DNA of 64,000 nucleotides from Monocercomonoides exilis (Eukaryota; Preaxostyla; Oxymonadida; Polymastigidae), in contig LSRY02000067.1 of the NCBI GenBank assembly GCA_001643675.2, forward strand, positions 64,501 to 128,500. The letters are read 5' to 3'. The position numbers and the translations under genes are program-made. The number at the start of each line of letters is the position of its first letter. Position 1 is the first letter of the stretch. Shown piece after piece: positions 61,914 through 64,000 of the stretch. A model generated the notes under the pieces. It was not told where the DNA came from and did no database searches. It worked only from the letters and a program-made list of their open reading frames with translations.

Positions 61914-62360
61914 GATAGCTTTTTAAATACACAGAAGGCATTTCTGTTTAGAATGTAGTGAATTTAGTCTTTGCTTTAAATGTTTGCTTTTTATTTATCT
62001 TTTATAATCTCATCTTTTCTATTTTTATTTTATATTGTTTTTTCTTTTTACAAATTTATTGATTATTTTTCATGAAGGTTTATTTGTTGGAATTCGTTTT
62101 GAGACATTTTTTTAGTTACAATAACTTTTAAAAAAAAAATAAAATAAACTCCATTGTAGCAAAGCGTTGCATTTGTAGAGTGAAAGTTGATTTGATTTCA
62201 TTTTTGTGTTGTTCAAAATAATTTTTTTTCTCTCGATTTCGAGAAATACATTGTTCAAAAATTTCAAATGCGGAAATAATCTTCAAAAAATAAATAAGTT
62301 TATAAATAGATGTTCAAAAATAAAATAAAATAAAATAAAAATAAAAATTAAAAAAGGTAA
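61914..62360. other. Intergenic region left of the Merlin element
   Basis: AT-rich with A-runs and an (AATAA)n-like stretch just before the transposon end. No gene. Confidence 0.6.
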
Positions 62361-62546
62361 TAGTCGATTAGATCGACACCCAAAAAAATCGATAAGTCAA
62401 CTTTATTTTTGCATCAAATGAAATCTATTATTAATATGAACAATGTCACAACGTGAAAATCTAGGATCTATTTCTATTTTTATTATTAAAAATTCACAGA
62501 AAAATTTTTAATAAAAGGGATAATGATCATTAAAAACAAATGTTAA

Positions 62547-63415
62547 ATGGAGGAAAAGAAGGAGATTTCATCTTATTTCTCAATGTTTCATAACGAAGAT
62601 ATTTGCTGGGATTGGTTTAGGTTACAAATTTTATCGGACAAAAAGAAGGAGTGCGAGAAGTGCGGGTTAATAATGTATTTTACAAAGGATTCTGTTCAAG
62701 ACAGAATTTTTAGGTGTCCGAATTGCAAATCAAGAAAAACAGTGTTCGCAGATACACATATGAAAAATTCTCGATCGTGAATTTCGAAATTATTTCTTTT
62801 GCTGTTCTTCATATTCATTCGATTAAAAAAGAAGCATATTTGTGTGTTGCTTAATGTCAATAAAGACACAGTTTCATATTACATGAATTTATCACGAAAA
62901 GGACGAGTTGCAAACCTGTGTCAAAATTTTGAACAGCTTGGAAAAGATGGACAGATCGTCGAAATCGATGAAATGCTGCTCAGACGAAGAAAATATCACC
63001 GTGGAAGAAGAAAAAAGCAAATTTGGCTTTTTGGCATGGTCGAAAAAAAACTGGAGGAGGACAAGGAAATTTCATCATCATAAGAGTTAAGAACAGAAAA
63101 AAAGAGCAATTATTACCTTTTATAATGACAAACATTACCCCAGGTTCCACAATCTACTCCGACGAATGGAAGGCTTATGAATCATTGAAATCATTGGGAT
63201 TCGATCATCACACCGTATGCCATAAATACAGATATAAAACTGAAAAGGGCGTGTGTACAAATACCATTGAAGCTGTTTGGAGTGAATTTCGGAAATTTCT
63301 CCCATCGTGTGGAATTCAAAATAGATATATAGACGATATAATTGCAGAATATGTTACAACAAAATGGAAAACAATTGAGTTTTCAAAACCTGTGGAGCGC
63401 ATGTTTCTTTATTAA
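62547..63415 (+). pseudogene. Merlin (IS1595/ISXO2-type) transposase, broken
   Basis: Starts at the ATG at 62,547. An N-terminal zinc ribbon (CEKCG ... CPNCK) is followed by an in-frame TGA at 62,778-62,780. The same frame then resumes with a helix-turn-helix (VLLNVNKDTVSYYMNLSRKG) and the first catalytic region QIVEIDEMLLRRRKYHRGRR, then IWLFGMVEKK. At an A-run (63,043-63,050) the reading moves to another frame, giving TGGGQGNFIIIRVKNRKKEQ, PGSTIYSDEWKAYESLKSLG (second Asp) and GVCTNTIEAVWSEFRKFLPS (Asn/Glu region). One stop and one frameshift make it inactive as written. Confidence 0.85.
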
Positions 63416-63433
63416 AATGTAGATAATAAATAA

Positions 63434-63598
63434 ATGGGAACTCCGATCGAATTTAGCGATGAAGAATCCATAGAATCTGACGGAGAATATGATTCTTCTT
63501 TAACAGCAACAGAAGAAATATCATCTGACAGATCTTCTGAAACGATCATATTGATGAAAGAGATAAGGAATACATCCACTGAACAGTTTTTTATATAA
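63434..63598 (+). CDS. Small acidic ORF inside the Merlin element
   Basis: A 54-residue ORF (starts MGTPIEFSDEESIESDGEYD) lies between the transposase stop and the right terminal repeat. It is in the same frame as the second transposase segment, separated by two stops. It is rich in Asp, Glu and Ser and has no known domain. It could be a second gene or a detached acidic C-terminal tail of the transposase. Confidence 0.35.
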   Translation: MGTPIEFSDEESIESDGEYDSSLTATEEISSDRSSETIILMKEIRNTSTEQFFI

Positions 63599-63731
63599 CT
63601 CCTTTTCCCACTTCAAACCCTAATTTCAAAACTCAAATGCATTAAAACACATTTATAATCACTAATTTGTTATTTCTATCAAAAAGAAATCCAAAATTTT
63701 GATTATTTTTTGGTGTTGATCTAATCGACTA

Positions 63732-64000
63732 ATGCCTAAAAAAAATACATCTTATTTGAGAATTACAGCAAAGCTATTGTTTTTTATCTTTTTTGTTCAT
63801 TTCTTGTGAAGTGAAAAGTAAGAGAGATAATTTCTTTTCGGGTTCAAAAAAATAAAATCAAGAAAGAAATAATAAAAATAAATAAATAAATAATGAATTG
63901 ACAACTAACACTAAATGCCCAGGAAATACAAAAGAAGAGGAAGAAAAAAGCAAAAATAATGAAAATATATCAAAAAATAAAATAGTGATCATGTGATCAT
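63732..64000. other. AT-rich right flank of the window
   Basis: A/T-rich sequence with A-rich tetranucleotide runs near 63,880. No gene or repeat end recognised. Confidence 0.6.

Larger units (their letters stand above)
62361..63731 (+). mobile_element. Merlin-type DNA transposon, 1371 bp, both ends present
   Basis: The terminal inverted repeats are 62,361-62,380 (TAGTCGATTAGATCGACACC) and 63,712-63,731, its reverse complement with one mismatch, both continued inward by an A/T run. The element encloses an IS1595/ISXO2-like transposase and a small acidic ORF. Merlin elements usually make 8-9 bp duplications; I see none that is convincing. Confidence 0.85.

Overview
This window is nuclear DNA from a protist. 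Intergenic DNA is very AT-rich, genes carry short GT-AG introns, intact genes use the standard genetic code, and long T-runs, CT-runs and TCT (Ser) microsatellites are common. The protein set points to an oxymonad (Preaxostyla) close to Monocercomonoides: a large family of beta-helix surface proteins built from GGGA/GGA repeats (polymorphic-outer-membrane-protein or 'Pmp' style), plus one gene (51.0-52.4 kb, minus) of a large family of hypothetical proteins that I recall from Monocercomonoides. The genus call is inference from memory, about 70% sure.

Layout. 0-4.3 kb: a spliced plus-strand gene fusing a ubiquitin-specific-protease domain to an RNase H-fold transposase-like domain, followed by a small element with inverted ends and a GC-rich foldable core. 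4.5-6.7 kb: N-terminally truncated, stop-containing Pmp-like gene that still has its membrane anchor. 8.4-10.6 kb (minus): a frameshifted Pmp-like pseudogene. 10.8-19.7 kb: decayed, Ser-rich, gene-like DNA in which no frame stays open. 20.3-24.7 kb: two-exon Kelch/Cys-rich membrane protein. 26.1-27.9 kb (minus): Pmp-like pseudogene. 29.2-34.2 kb (minus): an intact 1660-residue Pmp-like type I membrane protein. 34.5-36.6 kb: a fold-back MITE with TA duplications and a decayed pogo/CENP-B-type transposase. 37.0-45.1 kb: an armadillo-repeat gene of about 20 exons, nearly one repeat per exon. 46.3-49.4 kb (minus): a four-exon WW-WW-MyTH4-RhoGAP protein (ARHGAP39/Vilse architecture). 49.5-50.5 kb: a giant inverted repeat. 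53.1-58.8 kb (minus): a 1911-codon Pmp-like pseudogene. 61.0-61.9 kb: EF-hand-like protein with Pro-rich linkers. 62.4-63.7 kb: a Merlin DNA transposon with both terminal inverted repeats.

The Pmp-like family dominates (five loci: one intact, four broken). The intact copy and the 6.7-kb copy show the plan: signal peptide, repeated beta-helix modules each opened by a CG-x(n)-PC motif, one transmembrane helix, and a short cytoplasmic tail. Three of the broken copies and the pogo transposase carry only in-frame stops over long homologous stretches, while another Pmp copy and the Merlin transposase also carry frameshifts. The intact cellular genes (RhoGAP adaptor, armadillo protein, Kelch receptor, EF-hand-like protein) fit cytoskeletal or cell-surface roles. 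Exon joins were made by hand and checked by phase arithmetic only; no alignment or database search was run.
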